From: Acidobacteriota bacterium
Lineage (GTDB): Bacteria; Acidobacteriota; Thermoanaerobaculia; Thermoanaerobaculales; Sulfomarinibacteraceae
Direction: 5' to 3'
DNA length: 40,863 nt
Assembly (NCBI GenBank): GCA_022340665.1
Contig: JAJDNM010000009.1
Coordinates: 1-40,863 of the forward strand
Notes under the pieces: generated by a model
What the model was told of the DNA's origin: nothing
Database searches by the model: none
What the model saw: only the letters and a program-made list of their open reading frames with translations
Program-made: the position numbers and the translations under genes
In this document: positions 8,338-17,599 of the stretch, piece by piece
Numbering within the stretch: the first letter of the stretch is position 1
Layout: each line of letters starts with the position of its first letter

Positions 8338-9321
8338 TTATTTCACCGGATACCACACGAGATCGAGTGATTCCCTGTCAAGCAGGATCAAGTTCTCATC
8401 GTCCGAACCCACCAACATGAATTGCATCGGCAAATCAGCCAGAGGGAGCCAGGCGGAACCATCGGGAGAAAGCCGATAGAGGGCCTGGGACCACGTGTCG
8501 GCGTCGTCCCGGTCGTCGCCCACAGTGAGGAGGGCGAGAACCTCGCCGTTCGACAGGCCGGCCATCCTTGACCTGACCATGTTCTCCGGCGACGGCAGCA
8601 CGAGCCGTTCCTCAACGGCGCCGTCCGGACCGAAGCTGATGATCTCGTTCGCGGCCGAGAGCCACAGTCGAACCTGATGGTGCCCATGGATGAAACCCGA
8701 GTGCAGGCCCTTCCAGGGTTTTTCCGATTCGAAGGTCGATCGCGGCAGCGAGCTGCCGAGCAGATCACCGCTCTCGTCGAATCGATGGACGAGATCGAAG
8801 CCCTCGTGGGCGCGCGCCTTCCTCCCGTCGCCACCCAGGCACCATATGGTGCCCTCATCATCGCCGAACAGGTCCCAGCAGAGCACCGAGCCCGTCTTGA
8901 TCACCCGCACAAGGTCCCCAGATGAGATCTTGTACTCTGCGAGGACCGGCTCGTAGTCGGTGTGCCCGACGGTGGTGGAGACGACCAGCATGTCAGGTGT
9001 TGTCAGGGCGGCGGCGAAAATTCTCCCGTCGGTCATCCCGGGAACATCGATGAACGGGGCGCCCTCGAACAGCGGTCCACCCTCCTGATCAAAGACCGCG
9101 AGTACGTCGTGATCGCAGTCGCCTTCGGCCGGCACACAATCCTTCGCGACTACGACCCTTCCGTGTTCCGGGCTGATCCAACGGTAGTGCTGCGCGCCGC
9201 ACAGGTCGATTTTCATTTTCGAGGAAGCCGTCTCCTCGAACACCGCAGGATTCTCCGAAAATGCGAGCTGACAGATGGTGGATACGAGCAACGCGGCTAA
9301 CACGGAGATCCTCCGCTTCAT
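8338..9321 (-). CDS. Secreted protein, probable beta-propeller, function unknown
   Basis: A 327-residue protein with a clear signal peptide (MKRRISVLAALLVSTICQLAFS, cleavage near residue 22-23). The mature part is rich in short beta-strand segments with repeated patterns such as DEGTIWCLGGDGR, FDESGDLLGS, ANEIISFGPDGAV and LYRLSPDGSAW, the look of a six-bladed propeller of the 6-bladed/NHL type. No catalytic motif or lipobox is visible. It has a GGAGG ribosome binding site just upstream of ATG 9321 and is divergent from the tricorn protease gene. It could be a periplasmic sensor or binding protein; I do not recognise a specific family. Confidence 0.75.
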   Translation of the reverse strand: MKRRISVLAALLVSTICQLAFSENPAVFEETASSKMKIDLCGAQHYRWISPEHGRVVVAKDCVPAEGDCDHDVLAVFDQEGGPLFEGAPFIDVPGMTDGRIFAAALTTPDMLVVSTTVGHTDYEPVLAEYKISSGDLVRVIKTGSVLCWDLFGDDEGTIWCLGGDGRKARAHEGFDLVHRFDESGDLLGSSLPRSTFESEKPWKGLHSGFIHGHHQVRLWLSAANEIISFGPDGAVEERLVLPSPENMVRSRMAGLSNGEVLALLTVGDDRDDADTWSQALYRLSPDGSAWLPLADLPMQFMLVGSDDENLILLDRESLDLVWYPVK

Positions 9322-9547
9322 CGAATTGCCTCCTCTCGCGGTCGGACCGTATCTCGCAACACTTCCTCGCTCGATCGCTGTTGACTCCAGCCAATTTTAC
9401 GGACTGCTTCGGCGGCATGTCTATCGCCGGATTCCCGTGAACCGATCTGGCAGTCCAGGTGCAATCTGAAGGACAAAATACCCCCCGAGAATGGCGTATC
9501 CTTGGCCTGCAGGGCGTTCGACTCCTGTGGAGGAGGGTTGCATCACA

Positions 9548-12500
9548 ATGCGTTTGAAGATCGCCATCACGGTACTGAGTCTGTGCCTCGCCGCCACCAC
9601 GGCATCGGCTGAGGTGGACGCCCGAATGCTCCGCTACCCGGACGTCTCGGCAACCCACATCGCTTTCGTCTACGCGGGTGACATCTGGACGGTCGAGAAG
9701 GGCGGAGGCGTCGCCCATCGCCTGAGCTCGCCCTCCGGCGAGGAGCTGTTTCCGCGGTTCTCACCGGACGGCGCACGCCTCGCCTTCACCGCAAACTACG
9801 ACGGCAACTCTGACGTTTACATCATACCCGCCATGGGCGGTTCCCCGGTGCGCCTCACGCACCATCCGGACGAGGATCTGCTCTCCGATTGGAGTCCCGA
9901 CGGTGAGCGGATCCTTTTCTCCTCGCGCCGCGCGAGCGGCATCCGCAGGCTGAGCCAGTTCTATCTCGTCTCGCCTGACGGAGGATTCCCGACGGAGCTC
10001 CCGGTCCCATACGGAGTCTTCGGCGCGATCGATCCATCGGGGAGGTCCATTGCCTACTCCACCCGCCACCGTGGCTTCCGCACGTGGAAGCGATTCCGTG
10101 GCGGCACCGCGCCCGACATCTGGCACTTCGACCTCGAGACCCTCGAGGCTCGAAACCTGACCGATAGTGCTGCCAACGACGCCTACCCCATGTGGCACGG
10201 TGACACCCTCTACTTCCTCTCCGATCGCGGGCCCGCGTTGCGCTCCAACATCTGGGCTCTCGAGCCCAGCGGCGAGATGCGCCAGGTCACTCATTTCACC
10301 GATTTCGACATCACCTTCCCGGCCATCGGACCTTCGGACATCGTCTTCCAGGCGGGTGGCCGTCTCTACCTGCTCAGCCTCGACGATGAGCAAATCGCCG
10401 AGGTCGAAGTCGAGATCATCACCGATCTCGCGAGTGTTCGCCCGCAGCGTATCAATGCGTCGAGCTATATCGAGAACGCTGACATCTCCCCGCACGGCAA
10501 GCGGGTTGTGATCGAGGCTCGGGGCGAGCTCTTCTCGGTGCCCGCAAAGCACGGGGTGGTTCAAAACCTGAGCCGTACTTCGGGCGCCGCCGAACGTTTT
10601 CCCGCCTGGTCCCCCGACGGCAAGCACATCGCCTACTGGAGCGACGAGAGCGGCGAGTACGAGCTGACCCTGGTCCCGTCTGCCGGCGGCGAGCCGAAGG
10701 TGCTGACCGGCCTCGGTCCGGGTTTCAGATACCGAATCTACTGGTCGCCCGACAGCTCGAAGGTCGCCTTCATCGATCACACCCAGGTGATCCGGGTCTA
10801 CACCCTCCCGACCGACACCTTCTCGGAGGTCGACAAGGGCCTATGGATGCTCCATCCGGGACTGCAGGATTTCGCAATCGACTGGTCATCCGACAGCCGT
10901 TGGATCGCGTATTCGCGGGGATTGGAAACGGGCAACAGCGCGATCTTCCTTTTCGACACCTCGAACGGCACCTGCCATCAGGTGACCTCCGGGTACTTCA
11001 GCGACTCGGGACCCGTCTTCGATCCCGACGGGAAATTCCTCTACTACCTGTCGAACCGCTCCCTCGAACCCATCTACTCGGACATCGACGCCACCTGGAT
11101 TTATCCGAACACCACCCGGATCGTGGCGGCACCGCTTCAGGGCGACGTGCCGTCACCGCTCGCCCCACGCAACGACCAGGAGGCGGTCAAGGACGAGGAC
11201 GAGGCCGACGAAAAGGCTGAAGAAACCGAAGAGAAGTCAAAGCGAGAGAAGGAGGGCAAGAAAACCGACGAGAAGCAAGGGAGCGCAAAGGACGATAAGA
11301 AGCCGAAGCCGGTGAAGATCGACCTCGGAGGCTTCGAAGAACGCATCGTGGTGCTCCCGCCCGAGGCCGGCAACTACGCAAACCTCGCTGCCGTTTCCGG
11401 CAAGGTCATCTTTCACCGGATGCCCCGCTCGGGTTCGGCGGACGAGAACCGGCCGATCGCCTTTTACGACCTCGAGGAACGCGAGGAGGAAACCATCATC
11501 GGCAACGCCATAGACTTCAGCGTCGCGGCCAACGGCAAGAAGATGCTGGTCAGGTCGCGCGATACCTTCGCCATCGTCGACATCAAGCCCGACCAGGAGA
11601 TCGGTGGGAATGGCAACTCCGACAACAGGGTCGACACCTCGAAGCTCGAGATGGTACTCGACCCGCAGGCCGAATGGAGGCAGCTGTTCACCGAAGTCTG
11701 GCGCACCTATCGCGACTACTTTTACGATCCCAACCTGCACGGCCTCGACTGGGACGCGCTGCGGGACCACTATGGCGCCTTGCTCGACGACGCCATCACC
11801 CGCTGGGACGTCAACTTCATCATCGGTGAGCTCATCGGCGAGGTGAACGCCTCCCACACCTACGTCGGCGGCGGGGATCTCGAAAGAGCTCCGCGAAGAC
11901 CTGTCGGCCTGCTCGGCATCGACTGGGCTCTGGAGAACGGTGCCTACCGCGTCGCGCGAATCGTCGGCGGAGCTCCGTGGGATGGCGGGGAGGTTCGATC
12001 ACCGCTCGCCGAGCCCGGAGTCGACATCGCCGAGGGCGATTACATCCTTGCGGTCAACGGCGTGCCGATCGACACCTCGAAGGACCCCTTCGCCGCGTTT
12101 CAGGACCTGGGCGAGCAGACGGTCGCCCTGACCGTCAACTCGAAGCCGTCGGTGGACGGCTCGCGCGAAGTACTCGTCGAGACGCTTGCGAGTGAATCCA
12201 GACTGCGCAACCTGGAGTGGATCGAGCACAACCGGCAACGTGTGCTCGAGGCGTCGGATGGGAGGATCGGCTATATCTACGTTCCCGACACTTCAGTGCC
12301 GGGCCAGACCGAACTCGTGCGTCAGCTCAACAGCCAAATCCGCCTGCCGGGCCTGATCATCGACGAACGCTTCAACGCCGGCGGCCAGCTGCCCGACCGT
12401 TTCATCGAAAAGGTCAACCGGCAGATGGTCTCGCGCATCTTCTTCCGCCACGGCGCCACTCGCACCCACCCGTCGGTCACCCACTACGGTGCCAAGGCCA

Positions 12501-12859
12501 TGCTCATCAACGGCTGGGCCGGATCCGGCGGCGACGCGTTCCCCTGGTTCTTCAAAGAGATGGACGTGGGCCCATTGGTCGGCGAGCGAACTTGGGGCGG
12601 GCTGATCGGGCCTGCAGTCGGCCATCGGCTGATCGACGGCGGGCGCTACACCGCGCCGCCAGGACGCCTTTTCAGTGTCAATGGCGAGTGGTTCCCAGAG
12701 GGTCACGGCGTGGATCCCGACATACCGGTCGTCGACCACCCGACCAAGCTCGCGAAGGGCATCGACCCGCAGCTCGAAGCCGCGATCAGCGCGGTACTCG
12801 AGCTGATCGTGGAGAACCCGCCGGTCTTTGCCAAGCCGCCGGAGTTCGAAGTTCGCTAG
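9548..12859 (+). CDS. Tricorn protease homologue (S41-type peptidase with propeller)
   Basis: A large exported peptidase of 1103 residues that probably trims oligopeptides in the periplasm. A signal peptide (residues 1-20, ending TASA) is followed by WD40-like PD40 blades (for example FPRFSPDGARLAFTANYDG, LLSDWSPDGERILFSS), a second propeller, a lysine/glutamate-rich insert about residues 547-591, the tricorn core helix domain, a PDZ domain (about 860-905) and the S41-type protease domain. Residues matching the archaeal tricorn tetrad are present at near-constant offset: Ser769-His770 (NASHTY), nucleophile Ser993 (GWAGSGGDAFP) and Glu1051 (PEGHGVDPDIP). The residue after the nucleophile is Gly rather than the Asp of archaeal tricorn. 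ATG 9548 is chosen because GGAGGAGGG lies 10 nt upstream and the signal peptide starts there; the frame is open further upstream. Confidence 0.93.
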   Translation: MRLKIAITVLSLCLAATTASAEVDARMLRYPDVSATHIAFVYAGDIWTVEKGGGVAHRLSSPSGEELFPRFSPDGARLAFTANYDGNSDVYIIPAMGGSPVRLTHHPDEDLLSDWSPDGERILFSSRRASGIRRLSQFYLVSPDGGFPTELPVPYGVFGAIDPSGRSIAYSTRHRGFRTWKRFRGGTAPDIWHFDLETLEARNLTDSAANDAYPMWHGDTLYFLSDRGPALRSNIWALEPSGEMRQVTHFTDFDITFPAIGPSDIVFQAGGRLYLLSLDDEQIAEVEVEIITDLASVRPQRINASSYIENADISPHGKRVVIEARGELFSVPAKHGVVQNLSRTSGAAERFPAWSPDGKHIAYWSDESGEYELTLVPSAGGEPKVLTGLGPGFRYRIYWSPDSSKVAFIDHTQVIRVYTLPTDTFSEVDKGLWMLHPGLQDFAIDWSSDSRWIAYSRGLETGNSAIFLFDTSNGTCHQVTSGYFSDSGPVFDPDGKFLYYLSNRSLEPIYSDIDATWIYPNTTRIVAAPLQGDVPSPLAPRNDQEAVKDEDEADEKAEETEEKSKREKEGKKTDEKQGSAKDDKKPKPVKIDLGGFEERIVVLPPEAGNYANLAAVSGKVIFHRMPRSGSADENRPIAFYDLEEREEETIIGNAIDFSVAANGKKMLVRSRDTFAIVDIKPDQEIGGNGNSDNRVDTSKLEMVLDPQAEWRQLFTEVWRTYRDYFYDPNLHGLDWDALRDHYGALLDDAITRWDVNFIIGELIGEVNASHTYVGGGDLERAPRRPVGLLGIDWALENGAYRVARIVGGAPWDGGEVRSPLAEPGVDIAEGDYILAVNGVPIDTSKDPFAAFQDLGEQTVALTVNSKPSVDGSREVLVETLASESRLRNLEWIEHNRQRVLEASDGRIGYIYVPDTSVPGQTELVRQLNSQIRLPGLIIDERFNAGGQLPDRFIEKVNRQMVSRIFFRHGATRTHPSVTHYGAKAMLINGWAGSGGDAFPWFFKEMDVGPLVGERTWGGLIGPAVGHRLIDGGRYTAPPGRLFSVNGEWFPEGHGVDPDIPVVDHPTKLAKGIDPQLEAAISAVLELIVENPPVFAKPPEFEVR

Positions 12860-12887
12860 ATTCAGCGTAATTCAGCTATCGAAGAGA

Positions 12888-12910
12888 GCGCTCGCAGGAG
12901 CGCCTTTCTT
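12888..12910 (+). terminator. Possible terminator after the tricorn gene
   Basis: A GCGCTC/GAGCGC stem (12888-12893 and 12898-12903) with a 4-nt loop is followed by CTTTCTT. It lies 28 bp after the tricorn stop codon. The T tract is interrupted, so it is a moderate-strength candidate. Confidence 0.45.
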
Positions 12911-12915
12911 CAATC

Positions 12916-12950
12916 GATGCTGGATACTGGATGCTGGACTCTCGATCCCC
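12916..12950. repeat. Heptamer tandem repeat, GATGCTG family, 5 units
   Basis: Reads as consecutive 7-bp units GATGCTG, GATACTG, GATGCTG, GACTCTC, GATCCCC. It has the same unit, register and orientation as the larger array at 13557-13626, so the two arrays bracket the IMPACT-family gene. Confidence 0.75.
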
Positions 12951-13170
12951 CCAACCAGCCAAGAAGGCCCGCAGATCGCACAGATGGATGTGTCCTGTAG
13001 ACAGTCTCAGGTGGTCCGGCGGGCCCCACAAGATCAGGATCACCCGGAAATCAGCCATTAGTGATCAGTCGAAAGTGGTCAATGTCTGTCTGTTCGGGCT
13101 GCAGGCCGTAAACATCTGCAAATACGAAAGTTTTGAACACTTATAATTAATCACTGTAAATTACTGATAA

Positions 13171-13548
13171 TTATTTTTCGGCAGATTGGAGGGCCCCCAG
13201 GGCTGCATCGCGGAAGGCGCGGCCGACACCACCCGGGCCGAGCTTGATGCCGCCGAAGATGCGGGACACGACCAACAGTCCTTCGAGATCGCGCTGCCGG
13301 AGCAGCTCGAGCATCTTCATCCCCGGCCTGCCAACCTCGCCATCGTCACGCGCCTGCTCGACCAGACGGCCGTTTTCGTCCCGGACCCGGCAGGCCCAGC
13401 AGTGATGGCGTGCCTTGTGGTACCTCCTCTTGCGCCGGGCAAGCTCTTTCTTGACCGCGTCGAGGGTCGCCGCCGGGACCGCGGCAGCGTGGAAACGCGA
13501 CCGCTGTTCCGTGAGATCGTGCTCGGAGAGGGTCGTGATTCTCGGCAT
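13171..13548 (-). CDS. IMPACT/YigZ-family protein, single short domain
   Basis: A 125-residue protein matching the N-terminal UPF0029/IMPACT domain: SRFHAAAVPAATLDAVKKEL, then HHCWACRVRDENGR, DDGEVGRPGMKMLELL and VVSRIFGGIKLGPGGVGRAFRDAA. The usual bacterial form is about 200 residues with a second C-terminal domain, absent here, and the conserved DDGEPSGTAG loop is shortened to DDGEVGRPG. IMPACT relatives are linked to translation control in eukaryotes; bacterial function is unsettled. No Shine-Dalgarno sequence is visible because a heptamer array ends 8 bp upstream of the ATG. The stop lies in AT-rich sequence. Confidence 0.85.
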   Translation of the reverse strand: MPRITTLSEHDLTEQRSRFHAAAVPAATLDAVKKELARRKRRYHKARHHCWACRVRDENGRLVEQARDDGEVGRPGMKMLELLRQRDLEGLLVVSRIFGGIKLGPGGVGRAFRDAALGALQSAEK

Positions 13549-13556
13549 GATGGAAG

Positions 13557-13626
13557 GATACTCGATGCTGGATGCTTGATGCTGGATGCTTGATCCTGGA
13601 TGTCGGATATTGGATGTTGGATCGAC
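13557..13626. repeat. Heptamer tandem repeat, GATGCTG family, 10 units
   Basis: Ten 7-bp units in strict register: GATACTC, GATGCTG, GATGCTT, GATGCTG, GATGCTT, GATCCTG, GATGTCG, GATATTG, GATGTTG, GATCGAC. The central units are nearly identical and the edges are worn. It sits immediately upstream of the minus-strand IMPACT gene and would lie in its leader. Confidence 0.9.
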
Positions 13627-13720
13627 CCTCCCGCCCGGAGAGCCTGAAGATCATACGGAATCACACGGGGTGTTGAACACCGGGGTCTGTTGGGCGGCGG
13701 CAACTCTGTAGAATCAACCA

Positions 13721-13813
13721 ATGAACATGCGTGCAGGCAGAGGTCAGGGGCGGTTTCAGAGCCTGACCGCAATATTCATCGCGGTTTCTCTTCTTGCGCA
13801 GGCCGGCCTGTGA
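13721..13813 (+). CDS. Possible 30-residue hydrophobic leader peptide
   Basis: A small open frame of 30 codons starting ATG at 13721. It has a basic N-terminus followed by a hydrophobic run ([16 protein letters not shown]), like a signal peptide or single membrane helix. Its TGA overlaps the GTG of the kinase-lyase gene in a GTGA, the usual arrangement for translational coupling. No strong ribosome binding site was seen. It could be a coupled leader, a true micro-protein, or chance. Confidence 0.3.
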   Translation: MNMRAGRGQGRFQSLTAIFIAVSLLAQAGL

Positions 13814-16134
13814 CCGTCGGCGGCACCTTCCCAACACCCGCCGATGCGGAATCTCTGGCTCGCGAGCACTGGGGACTCGTCTGCCGGGCCGAGCCGCTGG
13901 CGGGCGAGGTCGATCGGAACTTCCTCCTGGTGAGCGAAAACGGCGACCGTTGGGTGCTCAAGGTCTCGCGCGAAAACACCGACCCGACCGGCCTCGAGTA
14001 CCAGATCGAAACGATGCGCTTCCTGGAGAACTCGCCGGTCGCACACCTGGTGCAACGGCCGCTCCCGACCGCCGATGGCCGGTTCCTGCTACCGTTCGGC
14101 CCGGGCGAGAGCGGGCGCTGCTGGGTCCGGGCCCTCTCCTTTCTCGGCGGGTCGCCGCTGGTCGATCTCCGCGATCGCCCGCCTGCATTTCTCATAGCGA
14201 TCGGCCAGGCCCTCGCTCGCCTCGATCTGTCCCTGCACGGATTCGACCACCCGGCTGCGCACCGCGACCATCCCTGGAATATCGAGCGTACGGACGACCT
14301 CCTCCGCTTCGCCTCGCACATCCCCGATCCGGCGCGGCGCGAGCTGGTGGAGCGCCACGTGGAGCGCTTCCGTGACGACGCTGTCCCACGGCTCGCCGAA
14401 CTCGAGCGGGGCGTGATTCACAACGATGCCAATGACCACAATCTGCTCGTGCAACGCAACGCACACGGTGAGCCGGCCCTTGCCGGCATCATCGATTTCG
14501 GCGATTCCCGCTTCACCGTCACGGTTGCCGAGCTCGCCATCTCCGCGGCCTACCTCATGCTCGACCGCGAGCACCCCCTGACCACTGCCGCCCTCGTCAC
14601 CTCCGGCTACAACTCGGTCCGACCTCTGTCGACCGACGAGCAGGCGCTCCTCTTCGATCTCATCAAAGCCAGGCTCTGCGCCAGCCTTCTGATGTCGGCG
14701 CGGGGCCTGCACGAAGAACCCGAGAACGAGTACCTGCAGATCTCGGCCGCCCCCGTATGGCGGCTCCTGGAAAGGATGGCCATGATCGACCCCGACGAGG
14801 CGACCCGTGCCTTCGAGGAGGCGTGTGCCGGCTCCCGCACTCCGGTTCGAAGCGCCGAGGAGATCCTCGACGTCAGGCGCACCCATTTCGGCTTCAATCT
14901 CAGCGTCTCCTACTCGAAGCCGCTCAAGATCGTCCGTGGCGAGGGGCAGTACCTTTTCGACGACGCCGGCCGCCGTTACCTCGATCTGGTCAACAACGTC
15001 TGTCACGTCGGCCACTGCCACCCGCAGGTGGTGGCCGCAGCCCAGCGACAGATGGCCGAGCTCAACACCAACACCCGGTACCTGCACGACAATCTGGCGG
15101 AGTACGTCTTGCGGCTCGCCGGGACCTTCCCCAACCCGCTCGAGGTCTGCTTCTTCACCAACTCCGGCACAGAGGCCAACGACCTCGCTCTGCGCCTCGC
15201 GCGCACCCGTACGGGGTCGAAGGAGATCATCGTGCTCGACCACGCATACCACGGGCACTCGCCCTCGCTGGTCGAGATCTCACCCTACAAGTGCGAAGGC
15301 CCGGGAGGTCAGGGCCTGGCCGGGCACGCGCACAAGGTGCCGATGCCCGACACCTACCGTGGACCCCACCGGGGACTGGACGCCGGGATCCGCTACGCCG
15401 GCGAGGTGGGCGCTGCAATTGCCGATATCGCAGACGGGGGCAAGAAGCTCGGCGCCTTCATGGCCGAATCGCTGATCGGATGCGGCGGCCAGGTCATACC
15501 CGCTCCCGGATTCCTGGCGGCCGCCGCGGAGGCCGTGCGGTCGGCCGGCGGGGTGGTCATTGCCGACGAGGTCCAGGTCGGATTCGGAAGGGTCGGAACG
15601 CACCTGTGGGCATTCGAAAGCCAGGACGTCGTCCCCGACATCGTCACCCTCGGCAAGCCGATCGGCAACGGCCACCCGATGGCGGCGGTGGTAACGACCC
15701 GGGAGATCGCCGCCTCCTTCGTCACCGGCATGGAGTACTTCAACACCTTCGGCGGTAATCCCGTCTCGTGCGCGGTCGGCCTGGCGGTGCTCGACGTCAT
15801 CGAGACGCAAGGTCTGCAGCAGCACGCGCTCGAGGTCGGCACCCACATGCTCGACGGCCTGCGCGAGCTTCAGGCTCGCCACTGTCTGATCGGCGACGTT
15901 CGCGGCCTCGGCCTCTTCATCGGCGTCGAGCTGGTCCGTGACCACCAGAGCCTCGAACCCGCCGACACCGAAGCTTCCCGAATCATCGACGAGATGAAGT
16001 CCCGCGGCTTCCTGCTCTCCACCGACGGCCCGTTGCACAATGTGCTCAAGATCAAGCCGCCGATGGTCCTGACCGCGGCCGACGCGGACCAGACCCTCGA
16101 AGCCCTCGACGAGATCCTCGGCGCGTTCGATTGA
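13810..16134 (+). CDS. Fused APH-type kinase and class-III PLP phospho-lyase
   Basis: A 774-residue two-domain enzyme. Residues 1-330 form an aminoglycoside-phosphotransferase fold with the Brenner motif [10 protein letters not shown] (Asp206) and the metal-binding IDFGD (residues 228-232), as in hydroxylysine kinase. Residues 345-774 form a class-III aminotransferase fold with NSGTEAN (451-457), [11 protein letters not shown] (Asp586) and PLP Lys616 in [11 protein letters not shown]. The C-terminal half closely resembles animal ethanolamine-phosphate and 5-phosphohydroxylysine phospho-lyases, including [20 protein letters not shown] and VLKIKPPM. The likely reaction is phosphorylation of a hydroxy-amine, then elimination of phosphate and ammonia to an aldehyde. 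5-Hydroxylysine is the substrate best fitting the neighbours; ethanolamine is the alternative. GTG 13810 matches the onset of homology but lacks an SD. Confidence 0.88.
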   Translation: MTVGGTFPTPADAESLAREHWGLVCRAEPLAGEVDRNFLLVSENGDRWVLKVSRENTDPTGLEYQIETMRFLENSPVAHLVQRPLPTADGRFLLPFGPGESGRCWVRALSFLGGSPLVDLRDRPPAFLIAIGQALARLDLSLHGFDHPAAHRDHPWNIERTDDLLRFASHIPDPARRELVERHVERFRDDAVPRLAELERGVIHNDANDHNLLVQRNAHGEPALAGIIDFGDSRFTVTVAELAISAAYLMLDREHPLTTAALVTSGYNSVRPLSTDEQALLFDLIKARLCASLLMSARGLHEEPENEYLQISAAPVWRLLERMAMIDPDEATRAFEEACAGSRTPVRSAEEILDVRRTHFGFNLSVSYSKPLKIVRGEGQYLFDDAGRRYLDLVNNVCHVGHCHPQVVAAAQRQMAELNTNTRYLHDNLAEYVLRLAGTFPNPLEVCFFTNSGTEANDLALRLARTRTGSKEIIVLDHAYHGHSPSLVEISPYKCEGPGGQGLAGHAHKVPMPDTYRGPHRGLDAGIRYAGEVGAAIADIADGGKKLGAFMAESLIGCGGQVIPAPGFLAAAAEAVRSAGGVVIADEVQVGFGRVGTHLWAFESQDVVPDIVTLGKPIGNGHPMAAVVTTREIAASFVTGMEYFNTFGGNPVSCAVGLAVLDVIETQGLQQHALEVGTHMLDGLRELQARHCLIGDVRGLGLFIGVELVRDHQSLEPADTEASRIIDEMKSRGFLLSTDGPLHNVLKIKPPMVLTAADADQTLEALDEILGAFD

Positions 16135-16150
16135 TCGTGCCACGGGCGGA

Positions 16151-16199
16151 AACGTGAAACGTTAAACGTTGAACGTTGAACGTTGAACGTCGAACGTTC
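16151..16199. repeat. Heptamer tandem repeat, AACGTTG family, 7 units
   Basis: Seven 7-bp units in register: AACGTGA, AACGTTA, three identical AACGTTG, AACGTCG, AACGTTC. It fills most of the 76-bp gap between two convergent genes. AACGTT is itself a palindrome, so either strand can form small hairpins. Confidence 0.9.
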
Positions 16200-16210
16200 G
16201 CCCGGCATTT

Positions 16211-17599
16211 TCACCGGGTTTGGTGACGAGGGTGGCGCCGCCACCAAAGGTAGGCCGGCACTCCCGTCGCGATGAAGACGAGGCCGATAATCGATTCAAC
16301 CGGTTTCTCGAGAAGCGTGTTGCCGACCAGCAGGACCGAGGCCAGGATAAAGAGGATAGGAACCCATGGATAACCAAAGACCCTGTACGGCCGCTCGACC
16401 TCCGGCCTTTTCCGGCGAAGAACGATGACGGCGCCCGCCGTCCCCACGTGGAAGAGCAGGGCGGCGAAGACCACGTAGGTGTAGATCTGCTCGTAGGTCC
16501 CCGAGAGTGCCAGCAGCACGGCCCACAGGCTCTGGGCCCAGAGGCTTCGTGCCGGCGTTCGATAGCGCGAGTGCACCTCTCCAAGACTGCGGAAGAACAC
16601 GCCATCTCGGGCCATCGCGAGGTAGATGCGGGGACTGAAGAGGATGGTGGCCGCGAGGCAGCCGAAGGTTGACAGCAGGATGGCGAAGGACATCAGCCTG
16701 CCGCCACCGGCTCCGAAGAGTGCCGCCGCGGCGGTCTCACCGACTCTCGGCGTCGCCGCTATCTCTTCGAGCGGGAGGGCTATGAAGTAGACGATGTTGA
16801 GCAGGGCGTAGAGCACCATGACGATCACCGTGCCCCAGACGAGTCCGAACGGGAGGGTGCGCTGAGGGTCGCGCATCTCCCCGGCCGAGAAGGTCGCGCC
16901 GTACCAACCGTCGTAGGTCCATAACGCCGCGATCATGCCGATGCCGACTGCCGCCCACAGGTTGGTCTCTGGCAAATGCTTGAAGAGCGACACCCTGTCC
17001 GGAGCATCAACCAGGAACGCCAGCGCCACGAAGACCAGAATCGAGCCGATGCGAAAGACCGTCAGGAAGTTCTGCACGCCCGCCCCTTCGCGCAGGCCCA
17101 CGTGATTGACTGCGGTGAGCAGAAGAATCGCCAACGAGGCTGCGATCTGCCCTCCGGAAACCGACCAGGTCCAGCTTCCGATCGGCACCGAGAGCAGGAC
17201 GTTGGCGGTCGAGAACACGGGGATGAAGCTGCCCAGGTACTCCCCGAACGCCACCGCCAGAGCGGCGATGCCACCGGACATGATGACCAGGAAGCAGGCC
17301 CAGCCGTAGAGAAAGCCCCAGAAGGTGCCGTAGGCCTCTTTCAGGTAGTGGTACATGCCGCCGGCGCGCGGGAAAAGCGCACCGAGCTCGGCATAGGTGA
17401 GGGCACCGGCCAGGGTCAGGAATCCCCCGAGAACCCACACCAGGAGGATCATCCCCTGGTGCGGCAGCACCCGGGCGATGTCGGCAGTCGTGATGAAGAT
17501 GCCGGTGCCGATGACCGAGCCGACCGTGAGCAGGGTCGCGTCCCAGCGCCCGAGCCCCCGGACGAGGCATTCCGAGGTTGGTTGTTCCTCAGTGCGCAC
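16211..17599 (-). CDS. Amino acid permease, APC superfamily (LAT-like)
   Basis: A 462-residue inner-membrane carrier with about 12 hydrophobic segments. The N-terminal TVGSVIGTGIFITTADIA is the unwound TM1 substrate motif of APC transporters, followed by AGALTYAELGALFPRAGGMYHYLKEAYG, the standard TM2-TM3 signature, and later ALWTYDGWYGATFSAGEMRDPQRTLP in TM6. Exchanges or imports amino acids; the exact substrate is not readable. It lies convergent with the kinase-lyase gene and near the aminotransferase and OCD genes, so uptake of the amino acid they degrade is a reasonable inference. Length and motifs are intact. Confidence 0.9.
   Translation of the reverse strand: MRTEEQPTSECLVRGLGRWDATLLTVGSVIGTGIFITTADIARVLPHQGMILLVWVLGGFLTLAGALTYAELGALFPRAGGMYHYLKEAYGTFWGFLYGWACFLVIMSGGIAALAVAFGEYLGSFIPVFSTANVLLSVPIGSWTWSVSGGQIAASLAILLLTAVNHVGLREGAGVQNFLTVFRIGSILVFVALAFLVDAPDRVSLFKHLPETNLWAAVGIGMIAALWTYDGWYGATFSAGEMRDPQRTLPFGLVWGTVIVMVLYALLNIVYFIALPLEEIAATPRVGETAAAALFGAGGGRLMSFAILLSTFGCLAATILFSPRIYLAMARDGVFFRSLGEVHSRYRTPARSLWAQSLWAVLLALSGTYEQIYTYVVFAALLFHVGTAGAVIVLRRKRPEVERPYRVFGYPWVPILFILASVLLVGNTLLEKPVESIIGLVFIATGVPAYLWWRRHPRHQTR

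Larger units (their letters stand above)
12860..13170. other. Gene-free stretch between the tricorn and IMPACT genes
   Basis: This 311-bp gap holds the possible terminator, a five-unit heptamer array (12916-12950), a stretch at 13049-13084 that looks like a worn heptamer array (units like GATCAGT), and an AT-rich tail (about 13141-13177) containing an imperfect inverted repeat (TAATTAATCA / TGATAATTA) at the 3' end of the minus-strand IMPACT gene. No credible coding frame was seen. Confidence 0.6.

Noticed and set aside
9761-10780. 339-codon minus-strand frame
   Set aside because: Antisense shadow of the tricorn propeller region, typical of GC-rich sequence.
14089-15258. 389-codon minus-strand frame and a plus-strand frame 14757-15758
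   Set aside because: Both overlap the kinase/phospho-lyase, which carries intact catalytic motifs across this range.
12916-16199. Heptamer arrays as CRISPR or as coding repeats
   Set aside because: There are no spacers or cas genes, and the 7-bp unit is far too short. Translated versions give repeated seven-residue peptides that are by-products of the period.
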